DNA from: Paenibacillus sp. CC-CFT747
GTDB lineage: Bacteria; Bacillota; Bacilli; Paenibacillales; NBRC-103111
Reading direction: 5' to 3'
NCBI GenBank assembly: GCA_030323305.1
Contig: CP106741.1
Span: 5,999,501 to 6,063,500, forward strand
Length of the DNA: 64,000 nucleotides
Made by a program: the position numbers and the translations under genes. Below are positions 17,399-26,498 of this stretch, one piece after another. Below the pieces are notes generated by a model. It searched no databases. It saw nothing but the letters and a program-made list of their open reading frames with translations, and had not been told where the DNA came from. Position 1 is the first letter of the stretch. Each line of letters starts with the position of its first letter.

Positions 17399-19848
17399 TT
17401 ACGAGTTCGAGGATACAGAGCGAACCTTGACACGCTGCAGCCGCAAAGCGTTAAGGACGACGGACACCGAACTGAGCGCCATCGCCGCGCCCGCAACCCA
17501 AGGGGCCAGCAGTCCAATCGCGGCAATCGGAATACCGAGGGTGTTGTAGCCGAGTGCCCAGAAGAGGTTTTGGCGGATGTTACTCATCGTCTTGCGGCTC
17601 ATGTAGATCGCATCCGGAATGCTCGTCAGATCGCCGCGCATCAGGGTGACGTCGGCAGCCTCCATAGCCACGTCCGTACCGGTACCGATCGCCATGCCGA
17701 TATCTGCCATCGCCAGCGCGGGGGCGTCATTGATACCGTCGCCGACCATCGCCACCTTCTTGCCCTGCGCTTGCAGCCCTTTCACTTCTTCGGCTTTGCC
17801 TTCCGGAAGCACTTCGGCGCGAACATGATCGATGCCGACTTGCCCCGCAATCGCCCGTGCGGTGCGTTCGTTGTCACCCGTGATCATGATGACCTCAATA
17901 CCCATTTCTTTCAGTCGCGTTATAGCCTCTTTCGACGTTTCTTTAATCGTATCGGCTACCGCGACGAGACCCGCATACGCCCCGTCAACCGCAATCAGCA
18001 TCGCCGTTTTTCCATCTTCTTCAAGCTGCGTCATCCGGTCAAGCGCCTGTTCCACCGAAACGTCATATTTCGCCATCAGCTTGCGCGTACCGGCCAGAAC
18101 CTCTTTGCCTTCGACGACGGCACGGATCCCAAACCCTGGAATCGCCTCGAACTGATCGGTTGCCGGAAGCTCGATGCCTTTGGCCCGGATTCCGGCAACG
18201 ATTGCTTCCGCAAGCGGATGCTCGGAGTCCTTCTCGGCAGCGCCAACCAAGCGTAGAAAGGCATGTTCTTCCGTATGCGCGGAGGCAACATCCGTAAGTT
18301 CCGGTTTACCTTTCGTTACGGTGCCGGTTTTGTCGAGAATGATCGTATCGATCTTGTGCGTGGATTCCAGATGCTCGCCGCCTTTGAACAGCACGCCAAG
18401 CTCCGCGGCGCGGCCGGAACCCGCCATAATCGATGTCGGTGTAGCAAGCCCCAGTGCGCAAGGGCAGGCGATGACCAGGATGGCAATCCCTTTCTCCAGC
18501 GCATTTGCGAAATCGCCCGGGGTAACCCAGAAGTACCAAACGAGAAATGCAGCAACCGCAATCCCTACGACGATCGGTACGAAGATTCCGGAAATGACAT
18601 CCGCTACCCGTTGAATAGGCGCTTTCGAGCCTTGCGCTTCTTCCACGACTTTAATGATTTGGGCAAGGGCGGTTTCCTTGCCCACTTTGGTCGCTTTCAA
18701 GCTCAATCTGCCGTTTTTGTTGACGGTAGCACCGATCACGCTGTCTCCGGCTTTTTTCTCGACCGGGATGCTTTCGCCGGTTAGCATCGATTCATCGACC
18801 GAAGAGCTGCCTTCCAGCACTTCCCCATCTACCGGAATCTTCTCTCCCGGTTTCACCAACACGATATCGCCGACAAGTACGTTTTCGACCGGAATCGTCA
18901 TTTCCTGCCCGTTCCGAACAACGAGAGCCGTTTTCGCCTGAAGGCCCATCAGCGTTTTGATCGCCTCGGATGTACGGCCTTTAGCCAGCGACTCGAAAAG
19001 CTTCCCGAGAATAACGAGAGTGATCAGGACCGCGCTCGTTTCGTAATACATCGATGGACCGTGATGCGCCATACTGCCCATTGAGGCCCATTCAATGGTT
19101 AAGTATAAGCTGTAGAAATACGCAGCCGACGTTCCGAGAGAGACGAGTACGTCCATATTGGCGCTCTTATTCCGCAACGCTTTGAACGCGCCCACATAGA
19201 ACTGTTTGCCAATGTAAAATTGAACGGGTGTAGCCAACGCCAATTGAAACCACGGATTCATGAAAAGTTCCGGCATCCATATCCAGGATAAGAACGAAAA
19301 GTGACTGACCATGGACCAGAGCAGCGGCAGCGAAAGGACGGCGGAGATCAGCAGCTTGCGCTTTTGTTGCGAAATGGCTTTCTCGCGATGCTCCGAATGA
19401 TTGGCTTCGTCTTGCTTCGGCATCGCTTTATAGCCCAGCTTTTCCACGCGCTGCTGCATATCGGCGATAGATACATCGGCCGCGTTGTATTCGACCCGTG
19501 CGGTTTCCATAGCAAAGTTAACGGAAGCGTTCGTGACGCCGGGCAATTTGCCAAGGCCTTTCTCGATCTTATTCGCGCAAGCCGCGCAGGTCATGCCTTC
19601 CAGTTTGAAATCGACGACTTCTTTTGCCGTACCGTAGCCGAGTTTCTGAATGCTTTGTTCCATTTGCGCGAGATTTACTTTTTCGGATCGTACGTAACCG
19701 TCGCCCGTTCCAGGGCAAAGTTCACGTTCGCTTTCGTCACCCCTTCGAGTTTATGGAGTCCCTTCTCAATCCGGTTTGCGCAAGTGGCGCATGTCATACC
19801 GGTTAATTGCAGGGATGTTTGCTCCGTTTCCAGTCTGGCTGCTTCCAT
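17399..19848 (-). CDS. copA: Copper-exporting P-type ATPase (frameshift at 19679-19683)
   Basis: A P1B-type ATPase that exports Cu(I). Two N-terminal HMA domains (GMTCATC, GMTCAAC), the membrane CPC motif in IACPCALGLATP, the phosphatase LTGES, the phosphorylation site DKTGT and GDGINDAPAL are all present. The short first frame starts at ATG 19848 (GAGGTG upstream) and ends in YDPKK; adding one A to the coding A5 run joins it to the long frame as DPKKVNLAQMEQSIQKLGYG, giving about 816 residues, the usual two-HMA length. It lies 29 bases after copZ, and CsoR control is expected. Confidence 0.95.
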
Positions 19849-19877
19849 CACGAACACCTCGATTTTTTTCCGTTTCG

Positions 19878-20078
19878 TTAAACCACGTCGTATCCTTGTT
19901 CTTCAATGGCTTCCTTAATGGCAGCGAGCGTCAGTTGGCTTTCATCGTACGCTACAGCTACCGTTCTGCCCGAGAGATCGACTTTGCCGCTTGCCCCGAT
20001 TGTTTTCAAAGCCCCTTCAATCGAATTGACACAGTGTTCGCAAGACATACCTTCAACTTTCAACGTTACCTTTTTCAT
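19878..20078 (-). CDS. copZ: Copper chaperone
   Basis: A 66-residue HMA-domain protein with the Cu(I)-binding motif GMSCEHC (cysteines 13 and 16). It carries copper to CopA in the cytoplasm. It sits between csoR and copA with gaps of about 30 bases on each side, the standard Bacillales order. Confidence 0.95.
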   Translation of the reverse strand: MKKVTLKVEGMSCEHCVNSIEGALKTIGASGKVDLSGRTVAVAYDESQLTLAAIKEAIEEQGYDVV

Positions 20079-20111
20079 GGATTCATTTCTCCTTTAACTG
20101 TTTATTGGTGA

Positions 20112-20441
20112 TTATTTCATCAGCTTTTGAACGGTTTGCAGCAGTTCATCTACGACTTCGGCATCGCCTTGTTGGATGCGCTCCACCACACACTCTTTAA
20201 GATGTCCTGTCAAAAGAACTTTTCGCACGCTGTTCAGTGCAGCTTGGATGGCAGCGATCTGATTTAACACCTGATCGCAATAAGTGTCTTTAGCAATGAG
20301 ACCTTTCACACCGCGAATTTGCCCTTCAAGACGATTTAGGCGAACGGTCAGGTCCGATTTTACGGCTAGGGAATGGTGACTTCTTCGGCCATTATCGGAC
20401 GGGCAGCATGCTTCTTCCACCTTCACTTCCATAACTTCCAT
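20112..20441 (-). CDS. csoR: Copper-sensing transcriptional repressor
   Basis: A 109-residue all-helical repressor of the CsoR/RcnR family. The Cu(I) ligand set is visible: cysteine in KDTYCDQVLNQ, histidine and cysteine in GHLKECVVERI. The core LNRLEGQIRGVKGLI is the DNA-contact helix. An N-terminal extension with CCPSDNGRRSHHS adds possible metal ligands. The ATG at 20441 follows AAGGAGGTG. It heads the operon csoR-copZ-copA-lipoprotein-reductase-like-glutaredoxin and has a CsoR-type operator in its promoter. Confidence 0.93.
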   Translation of the reverse strand: MEVMEVKVEEACCPSDNGRRSHHSLAVKSDLTVRLNRLEGQIRGVKGLIAKDTYCDQVLNQIAAIQAALNSVRKVLLTGHLKECVVERIQQGDAEVVDELLQTVQKLMK

Positions 20442-20462
20442 CGTCAGCACCTCCTTGTTATA

Positions 20463-20491
20463 TAGCATACCCCCTATACTATTTTCGTCAA
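20463..20491 (-). promoter_or_regulatory. csoR operon promoter with CsoR-type operator
   Basis: Minus-strand TTGACG (plus 20486-20491), 16 bases, TATGCT (plus 20464-20469). The spacer holds TAGTATAGGGGGTATGCTA, the GC-flanked pseudo-palindrome typical of CsoR operators, so bound CsoR would block RNA polymerase. A related box, TTACCCCCCATCCCTATA, lies at 20504-20521, just upstream of -35. Confidence 0.75.
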
Positions 20492-20584
20492 CACATATTT
20501 ACATTACCCCCCATCCCTATATTTGAATCCATACAAAAGGGATTCTCATGTGCAGACGAGAAAATTCACCATGAGAAAACTAAA

Positions 20585-20620
20585 CGGCCTCAGTCCGATG
20601 GAATTCAGGACCAAAGCCGC
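20585..20620 (-). terminator. Possible terminator after the second csoR-like gene
   Basis: Imperfect hairpin CGGCTTTGGTCC/GGACTGAGGCCG on the minus strand, followed by TTTAGTTTT. It separates the two repressor units. Confidence 0.45.
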
Positions 20621-20684
20621 TTAACTGACTTTTAATATTTGTACTGTCTACATGACGGGGTGCACTTCAAATTCCAGGCAATCC

Positions 20685-21023
20685 TTATTTCATAAGCTTA
20701 TTAATGGTGACTAGGAGTTCGTCGATCACTTCGTTCTCCCCGTCTTGAATACGCTCGATCACACAACTCTTCATATGGTGCTCCAAAAGAAGTTTTCCTA
20801 CACCGTTCAATGCGGACTGGACCGATGAAATTTGATTTAGCACATTGTCGCAGTAAGTATCCTTCTCAATCAAACCTTTAAGCCCCCGAACCTGACCTTC
20901 GATTCGGTTTAGGCGGTTTATCAAATTGTTTTTCGTTTTTTCAGAATGGTGACTTTGCCGCCCGTTCGTGCAGCACGAATCGTGGGTAGGCGTCTGGGCA
21001 TTATCTTGCGTAAGTTCCTCCAT
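20685..21023 (-). CDS. Second CsoR-family repressor
   Basis: A 112-residue paralogue of the csoR product at 20112 with the same metal-ligand pattern (KDTYCDNVLNQ; EHHMKSCVIERI) and the same His/Cys-rich N-terminus (CCTNGRQSHHS). The presence of the histidine argues for a metal sensor and against the sulfur-sensing CstR branch. Start ATG 21023 has AAAGGAG eight bases before it. Its own promoter and that of the MFS gene upstream carry an identical 18-bp operator, so it probably controls itself and that pump. Whether it senses copper or another metal or electrophile is not decidable here. Confidence 0.85.
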   Translation of the reverse strand: MEELTQDNAQTPTHDSCCTNGRQSHHSEKTKNNLINRLNRIEGQVRGLKGLIEKDTYCDNVLNQISSVQSALNGVGKLLLEHHMKSCVIERIQDGENEVIDELLVTINKLMK

Positions 21024-21050
21024 CCAAATCACTCCTTTTACTCACCTCCT

Positions 21051-21079
21051 ATTATACCATAGCCCCCTACCCTATACAA
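21051..21079 (-). promoter_or_regulatory. Promoter and operator of the second csoR-like gene
   Basis: Minus-strand TTGTAT (plus 21074-21079), 17 bases, perfect TATAAT (plus 21051-21056). The box ATAGCCCCCTACCCTATA (plus 21059-21076) fills the spacer and overlaps -35. The same 18 bases recur at 22617-22634. Confidence 0.78.
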
Positions 21080-21128
21080 AGAAAACAAAAAGTGACCCAG
21101 CCAAGGCTAAATCATCAGCGTCGATTTC

Positions 21129-22552
21129 TTATTGCTTCGGTTTCCGCAAGAAAAGCAGTGCAAGGAGCGCGCCTGCGACTGAAGCGATCGCCGCCCCGAT
21201 GAACGCCGCATGGAAGCCGGTATTCAGTGCGGCGATTTGCTCTGCCCCTTTTTCAAGCTGCCCGCCTGTCCAGGAGGCTGCCACTGCAGACATAATGGCA
21301 AGACCAATCGCCGAACCGATCTGATAGCTTGTATTGGCGATCCCTGATGCTAAGCCCGTTTCTTCCGGCTTTGCCCCTGACATCGAAGCAATAGTGCCGG
21401 GGATGAAGGCAAGTGCCATTCCCAATGCACCCAGCAAAGACGCTGGAAGTACATTCGCCACAAAGCTCCCATGAATCGGCGTATAGCCGGCTAACAGGAA
21501 CAGAGAGCCTGTCAAAGCAAGAAACCCAATAACCAGAATGCTTTTAAAACCAAATCGTCCGACTAAACGCCCCGTTAATCCGATCATGACAACCATGACG
21601 AGAACCGTCATGGGGACAAGTGCTACGCCGCCAGCAAATGCTGAGAACTGCAATACTTGCTGCAAATACAAATTCAAGAAGAACCATAACGGAATCCATG
21701 CACCTGCCAGCAGGCCAAAAGCAAGGTTGCCGGCAAGTAAGTTCGGCGCGGCAAATATGCCAAGCGGGATAAGAGGCTCTCTTTTTACTTTTTGAATCAC
21801 AAAGAATACGAGTAACAGCAACGCGGCAATGAGAAGCAAGGTAAGCGTCTGGACGGATCCCCATCCAACTTGCTCAGCCGTAACAATAGCATAAACAGCG
21901 AGGATAAGCGCCGCTGTGATCGCCAGCGATCCGATAACATCAACGCTCCCCTTCTGACGTTCTCCGGCTGGAAGGACCCTCATGCTATAAAACAGTGCGA
22001 ATATCCCTACCGGGATATTGATGAGAAATGTCCAGTTCCAGCTGAGCCATTCGGTAATGACACCGCCAAGAAACACACCTGCCGTACCGCCAGCTGCCGC
22101 TGATGCTCCCCAATAACCGAGCGCCTTATTCCGTTCTTTCGGGTTATGACTGAATAAAATCATCACAATCGTTAGCGCGGCAGGCAAAATGAACGCCGAT
22201 CCTAGACCCTGCAGGGCTCTACCGGCATTCATCGCTGCCTCCGACCAGGCAAGACCGGCCAGCAAAGAAGCCATGGAAAGAATGAAAAATCCCAGCATGA
22301 ACATTCTTTGCTGGCCAAACAGATCAGATAGGCGTCCGCCAAGGAGCATGAAGCCCCCAGGAAGATGACATAGGCGTTGAAAATCCATTGGAGGCTATCT
22401 TGAGAATAGCCGAGCGCTTCCTTGATGGCCGGAAGCGCCACCCCAATAATGGATGTATCCATAATCACCATGAATTGTGCGAGACAAAGCAAAAATAAGG
22501 CTTTCCATCTTCGTGCATCCGGCGCTGCAATTGCATTTGCTTGCGTTGACAT
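21129..22552 (-). CDS. MFS multidrug-type transporter, DHA2-like (frameshift at 22354-22358)
   Basis: A proton-driven exporter. The N-terminal frame gives QFMVIMDTSIIGVALPAIKE (helix 1 with the D of motif D1) and, with one G added to a run of five, continues VIFLGGFMLLGGRLSDLFGQ (motif A) into the long frame. At least 12 membrane helices follow, with GRALQGLGSAFILPAALTIV as motif C-like. Length is about 474 residues. The start is ATG 22552 (AGGGAGG upstream). The promoter carries the same operator as the CsoR-like gene just downstream, so it is probably induced by the metal or compound that repressor senses. Confidence 0.88.
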
Positions 22553-22611
22553 GTTTGATTTCCTCCCTTGCTGAACTATTGGATTGACCAATGATTTTTA
22601 CTTCAATAAAA

Positions 22612-22640
22612 ATAGTATAGCCCCCTACCCTATATGTCAA
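22612..22640 (-). promoter_or_regulatory. MFS promoter with CsoR-type operator in the spacer
   Basis: Minus-strand perfect TTGACA (plus 22635-22640), 17 bases, TACTAT (plus 22612-22617). The spacer is essentially the operator: ATAGCCCCCTACCCTATA at plus 22617-22634, identical to the site in front of the second csoR-like gene. Confidence 0.85.
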
Positions 22641-22687
22641 GAATATTTTTCCAGGCATTTTGTACGGAGCCAGGTACCTCCAGCAGC

Positions 22688-22734
22688 AAAAGAAAAACGG
22701 CTAACCTATTGTTTCGGTTAGCCGTTTTTCTTTT
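22688..22734 (-). terminator. Strong intrinsic terminator after the tetR-type gene (bidirectional)
   Basis: Perfect arms AAAAACGGCTAACC and GGTTAGCCGTTTTT with a nine-base loop, flanked by A/T runs on both sides. Confidence 0.9.
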
Positions 22735-22811
22735 GGCTCGCATATCCCTCGTCATGTCTCTTCTACCTTCGCTATATCCTTAACCATGTCCCGCGAAATG
22801 AATACCGTCCG

Positions 22812-23396
22812 TTACCCGCGATGGTTGTCCGGAGCGAGCTGCTTCTCCAAGAGCAGCTCCGCGGCCTTCCGGAAAGACTCAGGATCATAATCGGTCTTAT
22901 CCAGGTAACTCTTCATGACGAATCCGTCATACAACATCCTCAGCTGCGCAGCCAGCTCCTTGGGCTGACGTACCCCGCTATCCCTTGCAAGCTCTTGAAC
23001 CCGAGACCAGAAGCTCCTCTGAATGTCCAGCAATTTAACGTGCGCGGGGTGATCCGGATCCGGGAATTCGACTGCTGCGTTCAAGAACGGACACCCCCGG
23101 TAATCCGGCTTCCCCATCTTTTCGGTCACGTCGTGAATAAGGGTGACGAGCTGTTCCTTAGGGGCGCCCGGATACAGCTGCCTCAGTTTTTCCAGTTTTT
23201 CTACTTTTAGTTCATCTCGGGATTCGAGATAAGCAACCGCCAGATCATCCTTCGTCGCGAAGTTTCGATAGAAGCTTGCCTTGGCAACGCCGGATTCCTT
23301 GATAATCCGATCGATGCCGACCGCCCGTATGCCCTCCATGTAAAACAATTCGGAGGCGACCCGCAGTATACGATCTCTAGCAGATTCTTTATTCAT
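22812..23396 (-). CDS. TetR/AcrR-family repressor
   Basis: A 194-residue regulator. Residues 7-52 form the TetR helix-turn-helix (ARDRILRVASELFYMEGIRA, GVAKASFYRNFATKDDL). The C-terminal ligand domain includes YRGCPFLNAAVEFPDPDHPA, a segment common in the TetR_C_33/LmrA-YxaF type group. It is divergent from the MFS gene at 23554, and the shared 150-base region carries two near-identical palindromes, so it most likely represses that pump and itself. The inducer is unknown. Confidence 0.92.
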   Translation of the reverse strand: MNKESARDRILRVASELFYMEGIRAVGIDRIIKESGVAKASFYRNFATKDDLAVAYLESRDELKVEKLEKLRQLYPGAPKEQLVTLIHDVTEKMGKPDYRGCPFLNAAVEFPDPDHPAHVKLLDIQRSFWSRVQELARDSGVRQPKELAAQLRMLYDGFVMKSYLDKTDYDPESFRKAAELLLEKQLAPDNHRG

Positions 23397-23432
23397 CCCC
23401 GACCCCTCCTCTATAGGTTGGAAAAAATTGTG

Positions 23433-23488
23433 TTGACGCCAGACAGATCTGTCTGTATCATTTCATCATAAAGAGACAGACCTGTCTC
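23433..23488 (+). promoter_or_regulatory. MFS promoter with two TetR-type operators
   Basis: TTGACG (23433-23438), 17 bases, TATCAT (23456-23461). Operator 1, CAGACAGATCTGTCTG (23440-23455), is a perfect 16-bp palindrome filling the spacer; operator 2, GAGACAGACCTGTCTC (23473-23488), covers the start region. Common core: AGACAG-N2-CTGTCT, centres 33 bp apart. Confidence 0.88.
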
Positions 23489-23553
23489 CTCCATTGTATG
23501 AAATTCTCTCGCCTCCTGTCAATCGAGCGAGTAATGAGAAAGGGGAACATTCT

Positions 23554-25104
23554 ATGTCCAATTCACTTTCGGACGCTTCCGCCCAGTTGGTGCGGACTCG
23601 CGTCCCCGTCTCCAAAGGAGACGAACGCAGATCGCGTCTGATGCTGCCGGCTCTGCTTTTGCCTGTATTTATGGCAGTGTCGAACGTGTTCATCGTGAAC
23701 GTAGCCACGCCTTCGATCCAGAAGGGGCTCGGAGCCAGCTTCGCCGATGTACAATTCCTGCTTACCGGGTATACTCTGACTTTCGCCGTTCTGTTGATTA
23801 TCGGTGCCCGGCTGGGCGATCGGTTTGGACGCCGGAAAATGCTGTTCATTGGAGTGGCCTTATTCACGATCGCATCTCTGTTATGCGGGCTTTCTGCCCA
23901 AGTCCCTATGCTCATTGCTTCGCGCGTGTTGCAAGGCGTCGGCGCCGCTCTGTTTATGCCGCAGGTTTTATCCCTCATTCAAGCCAATTATACTCCGGAA
24001 CGTCGAGGTGCGATCTTCGGCATGTATGGAGCGACCCAGGGAATCGCGGCGACGGCCGGGCAGATAATCGGCGGGATGCTGCTCCGCATGAATCTGTGGG
24101 ATCTGGATTGGAGGGCGGTGTTCCTGATCAGTGTCCTGGTCGGGGCTTTAATCCTAACCCTGATCCCGTTTATTCCGGAATCCGGTTCGCCGGATCGCGC
24201 CGGACAGGATTGGATGGGAGCCGCACTCGCCGCTGCCGGCTTGCTGATGCTCGTCTATCCGCTCGTGCAGGGACAGCGTGAAGGATGGCCCGCCGGTCTC
24301 GTCGTCAGTTTGCTCTTGTCGGCCCCTGTGTTGGTTTTGTTCGCCTGGTACGAACACCGACTGTTGCGCCGCGGCCAGCTACCCTTTATGAATGTCGATC
24401 TCTTTAGACATAAGGTGTTTACGTCCGGCATTCTCATCGTGCTGCTGTTGATGTCGTCGCAGGGCGCCTTCTTCCTTGTCGCCGCCTACATGCTTCAGCT
24501 TGGACTTCATTTCTCGGCTCTGCAAGCAGGTCTTGTAATCGGGTCAATGGGAATGGGCTATTTCCTCGCATCGCTGTTCTCTTCCCGAGTCGCTGCGAAG
24601 CTTGGAGCTCATGTGCTGACCTTCGGTTCCCTCTTGACGACAGCCGGTTATCTGCTTCTTAGCTGGGCTGTCGGAACGACCGGGCTTTCATCCGATATCG
24701 GCGTGTGGTTCCCGGCTCTAGCTGCGCTCGGCATCGGTCAAGGCTTCGTCGCCGCGCCACTGACTAATATCGTTTTGGCGAAAATACGCACAACCGACAT
24801 CGGCTCCGCGTCCGGTGTCATGACAACCAGCATACAAATCGCCTCTACGATCGGAATCGCCCTGATCGGCATCGTTTGGCTTAGCGCTCTAGAAGCCCGC
24901 ACCGGTACGGCCTCCGCCTATCCCGACGCGTTTACCATCTGTCTATATGTGCTTGCCGCCGCCAGTGCGCTCATCCTGCCGCTCGCCTTGATGCTGGGGG
25001 AGAAACGGAGCCCGTTGATCTTGAAAGAGAATCTTATTAAGAAGATCAAGGAATTTACCCCAGCCTGGTTACAAGCCAAAAAAGTGAACGAATATATCCC
25101 GTAA
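23554..25104 (+). CDS. DHA2-family MFS drug exporter, 14 helices
   Basis: A 516-residue EmrB/QacA-like proton antiporter. The ATG at 23554 follows AAAGGGGAAC. Residues near 85-100 read GARLGDRFGRRKMLF (motif A) and near 140 RVLQGVGAALFMPQVLSLIQ (motif C region). About 14 hydrophobic segments can be counted. It is controlled by the divergent TetR-type gene through the two palindromes upstream. The frame is intact through its 1.5 kb, in contrast to the neighbouring pump. The substrate is unknown. Confidence 0.92.
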   Translation: MSNSLSDASAQLVRTRVPVSKGDERRSRLMLPALLLPVFMAVSNVFIVNVATPSIQKGLGASFADVQFLLTGYTLTFAVLLIIGARLGDRFGRRKMLFIGVALFTIASLLCGLSAQVPMLIASRVLQGVGAALFMPQVLSLIQANYTPERRGAIFGMYGATQGIAATAGQIIGGMLLRMNLWDLDWRAVFLISVLVGALILTLIPFIPESGSPDRAGQDWMGAALAAAGLLMLVYPLVQGQREGWPAGLVVSLLLSAPVLVLFAWYEHRLLRRGQLPFMNVDLFRHKVFTSGILIVLLLMSSQGAFFLVAAYMLQLGLHFSALQAGLVIGSMGMGYFLASLFSSRVAAKLGAHVLTFGSLLTTAGYLLLSWAVGTTGLSSDIGVWFPALAALGIGQGFVAAPLTNIVLAKIRTTDIGSASGVMTTSIQIASTIGIALIGIVWLSALEARTGTASAYPDAFTICLYVLAAASALILPLALMLGEKRSPLILKENLIKKIKEFTPAWLQAKKVNEYIP

Positions 25105-25106
25105 TG

Positions 25107-25160
25107 AAAAATCGCCTGACACCACTAATTCTCCCAATGGGCGGTGCAGGCGATCTTTTT
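25107..25160 (+). terminator. Terminator between the MFS gene and the sulfatase
   Basis: Arms ATCGCCTG and CAGGCGAT enclose a further hairpin; A-run before and CTTTTT after. Confidence 0.75.
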
Positions 25161-25166
25161 GTAAAA

Positions 25167-26276
25167 TTAACACATTCCGGTTTCACCCGGCCCGTTCGGT
25201 CCAATGGGCAGAAAACGGAACATTCCATAGTGAGTTTCACCTAAAGATTGGTCTCCCAAGCGATGCACCCGGCTCCACATTCGGCTTACCATTGCTTTCA
25301 GTATGGGCTCATACTCCTCCAGGCCGGCAAGGTTGTTCATCTCGTCCGGATCGGCGCATAAGTCATAAAGTTCATCAAAGTCGAAGCCGTTGAACACGTA
25401 TTTATACCGGTCATACCATACTAGACGCTGGCTGTAGCCGAGCCGCTGGCCGAAAAATTCCGCGTATCCCTCCTGCCAATACGCAGACACTTCCTCGTGG
25501 CCGATTTCCTCTCGAAGAAGCGGCACAAGAGAGCGCCCCTGGCCATCCATTTCCTGCAGTTCCGCCGTCTCGATTATCGTCGGGGCAAGATCAACCAGAC
25601 TGACAACCGCCGATGAGACTCTTCCCGGCGATTTAACGCCGGCTCCGGCTAGGATCAAGGGAATTCGGTAAACCTCCTCGTAAGGAGTGACTCCTTTAGA
25701 AACAAGCCATGGTCCCCTAACATATCCCCGTGATCCGATGTATAAATAATGAGCGTGTTCTCAAGCTGGTCCGTTTCCTTCAAAGCCTGTATGATTCTGC
25801 CTACCTGTTCGTCAACGAGCGTGCACATCGCATAATAACAAGCTATGGCTTCTTTTATTTGATCATCCGAGAGGGGCTCCCATACCGACTGCAATCTTCT
25901 CAGGATACGGGGTTTATCCGTTAACGGATCCCGGCGGCTGGACGGAGTTATCCGAGCGTTCAACATGCCATTTGCCAAAATAGCCCGTATGATAGCCGGC
26001 CTGCTTCAAAACCTGCGACCACATCGGAAGGCCGGGCTGAAGGCCTGCGCGGTAGCTGGGCACATTATGCGTCACATCGACCATGCCGTGGCGGCACGGA
26101 TAGAGACCTGTCATCAGGCTGGCCCTTGCCGGCGAACAGATCGGATTAGGAGTGTAAGCGCGAGTAAACCGCACCCCTGATTTTGCTAAAAGATCGAGGT
26201 TTGGGGTTCGACATACGGTGCTTTTCTCAATCGTGTCGGCTCTTTGCTGGTCAGTGATCAAAAGGAGAATATTCAT
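25167..26276 (-). pseudogene. Sulfatase with internal deletion and frameshifts
   Basis: Alkaline-phosphatase-superfamily sulfatase. The N-terminal piece has LLLITDQQRADTI (metal aspartate) and NPICSPARASLMTG, where C-S-P-A-R is the formylglycine signature. The middle piece has YYAMCTLVDEQVGRIIQAL and YTSDHGDMLGDHG; the last has LAPTIIETAELQEMDGQGRS. Between GKWHVERSD and RRDPLTDKP only a few residues remain where relatives have roughly 100 more, and the frame changes there (about 25920-25960). A second, single-base shift at plus 25695-25697 (A run) looks like a sequence error. The total of about 370 codons is well short of the usual 480. Probably a pseudogene unless the gap is an assembly fault. 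Confidence 0.78.
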
Positions 26277-26292
26277 TGTTCTCAATCACCAG

Positions 26293-26490
26293 CTAAATCC
26301 ACCTTTCGGGACCGCTGATTACTCCTTTCTCTGATAAAATAAAGCTGGCCAGCTTAACGGCGGCTGCGGATAAGACAAGCGGACTTCCGGCCTCGCCGCT
26401 GGATGTCGAACCATGGCGTTCCTGAAAGAATACTTCCACGCTGATCCTCAAAATCCTTTCTCCGTACAACATCTCAATCTTTTCCCTCAT
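26293..26490 (-). CDS. Unassigned 65-residue ORF between hom and the sulfatase
   Basis: A frame beginning MREKIEMLYGERILRISVEV and ending SEKGVISGPERWI. The stretch SGEAGSPLVLSAAAVKLASF looks like a natural protein segment (Gly/Ala-rich turn and a helix) rather than random sequence, and may be the C-terminal end of a lost oxidoreductase-type gene. No ribosome binding site is evident at the first ATG. I do not recognise the family. It may be only a remnant. Confidence 0.35.
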   Translation of the reverse strand: MREKIEMLYGERILRISVEVFFQERHGSTSSGEAGSPLVLSAAAVKLASFILSEKGVISGPERWI

Positions 26491-26498
26491 TAAAAGGT

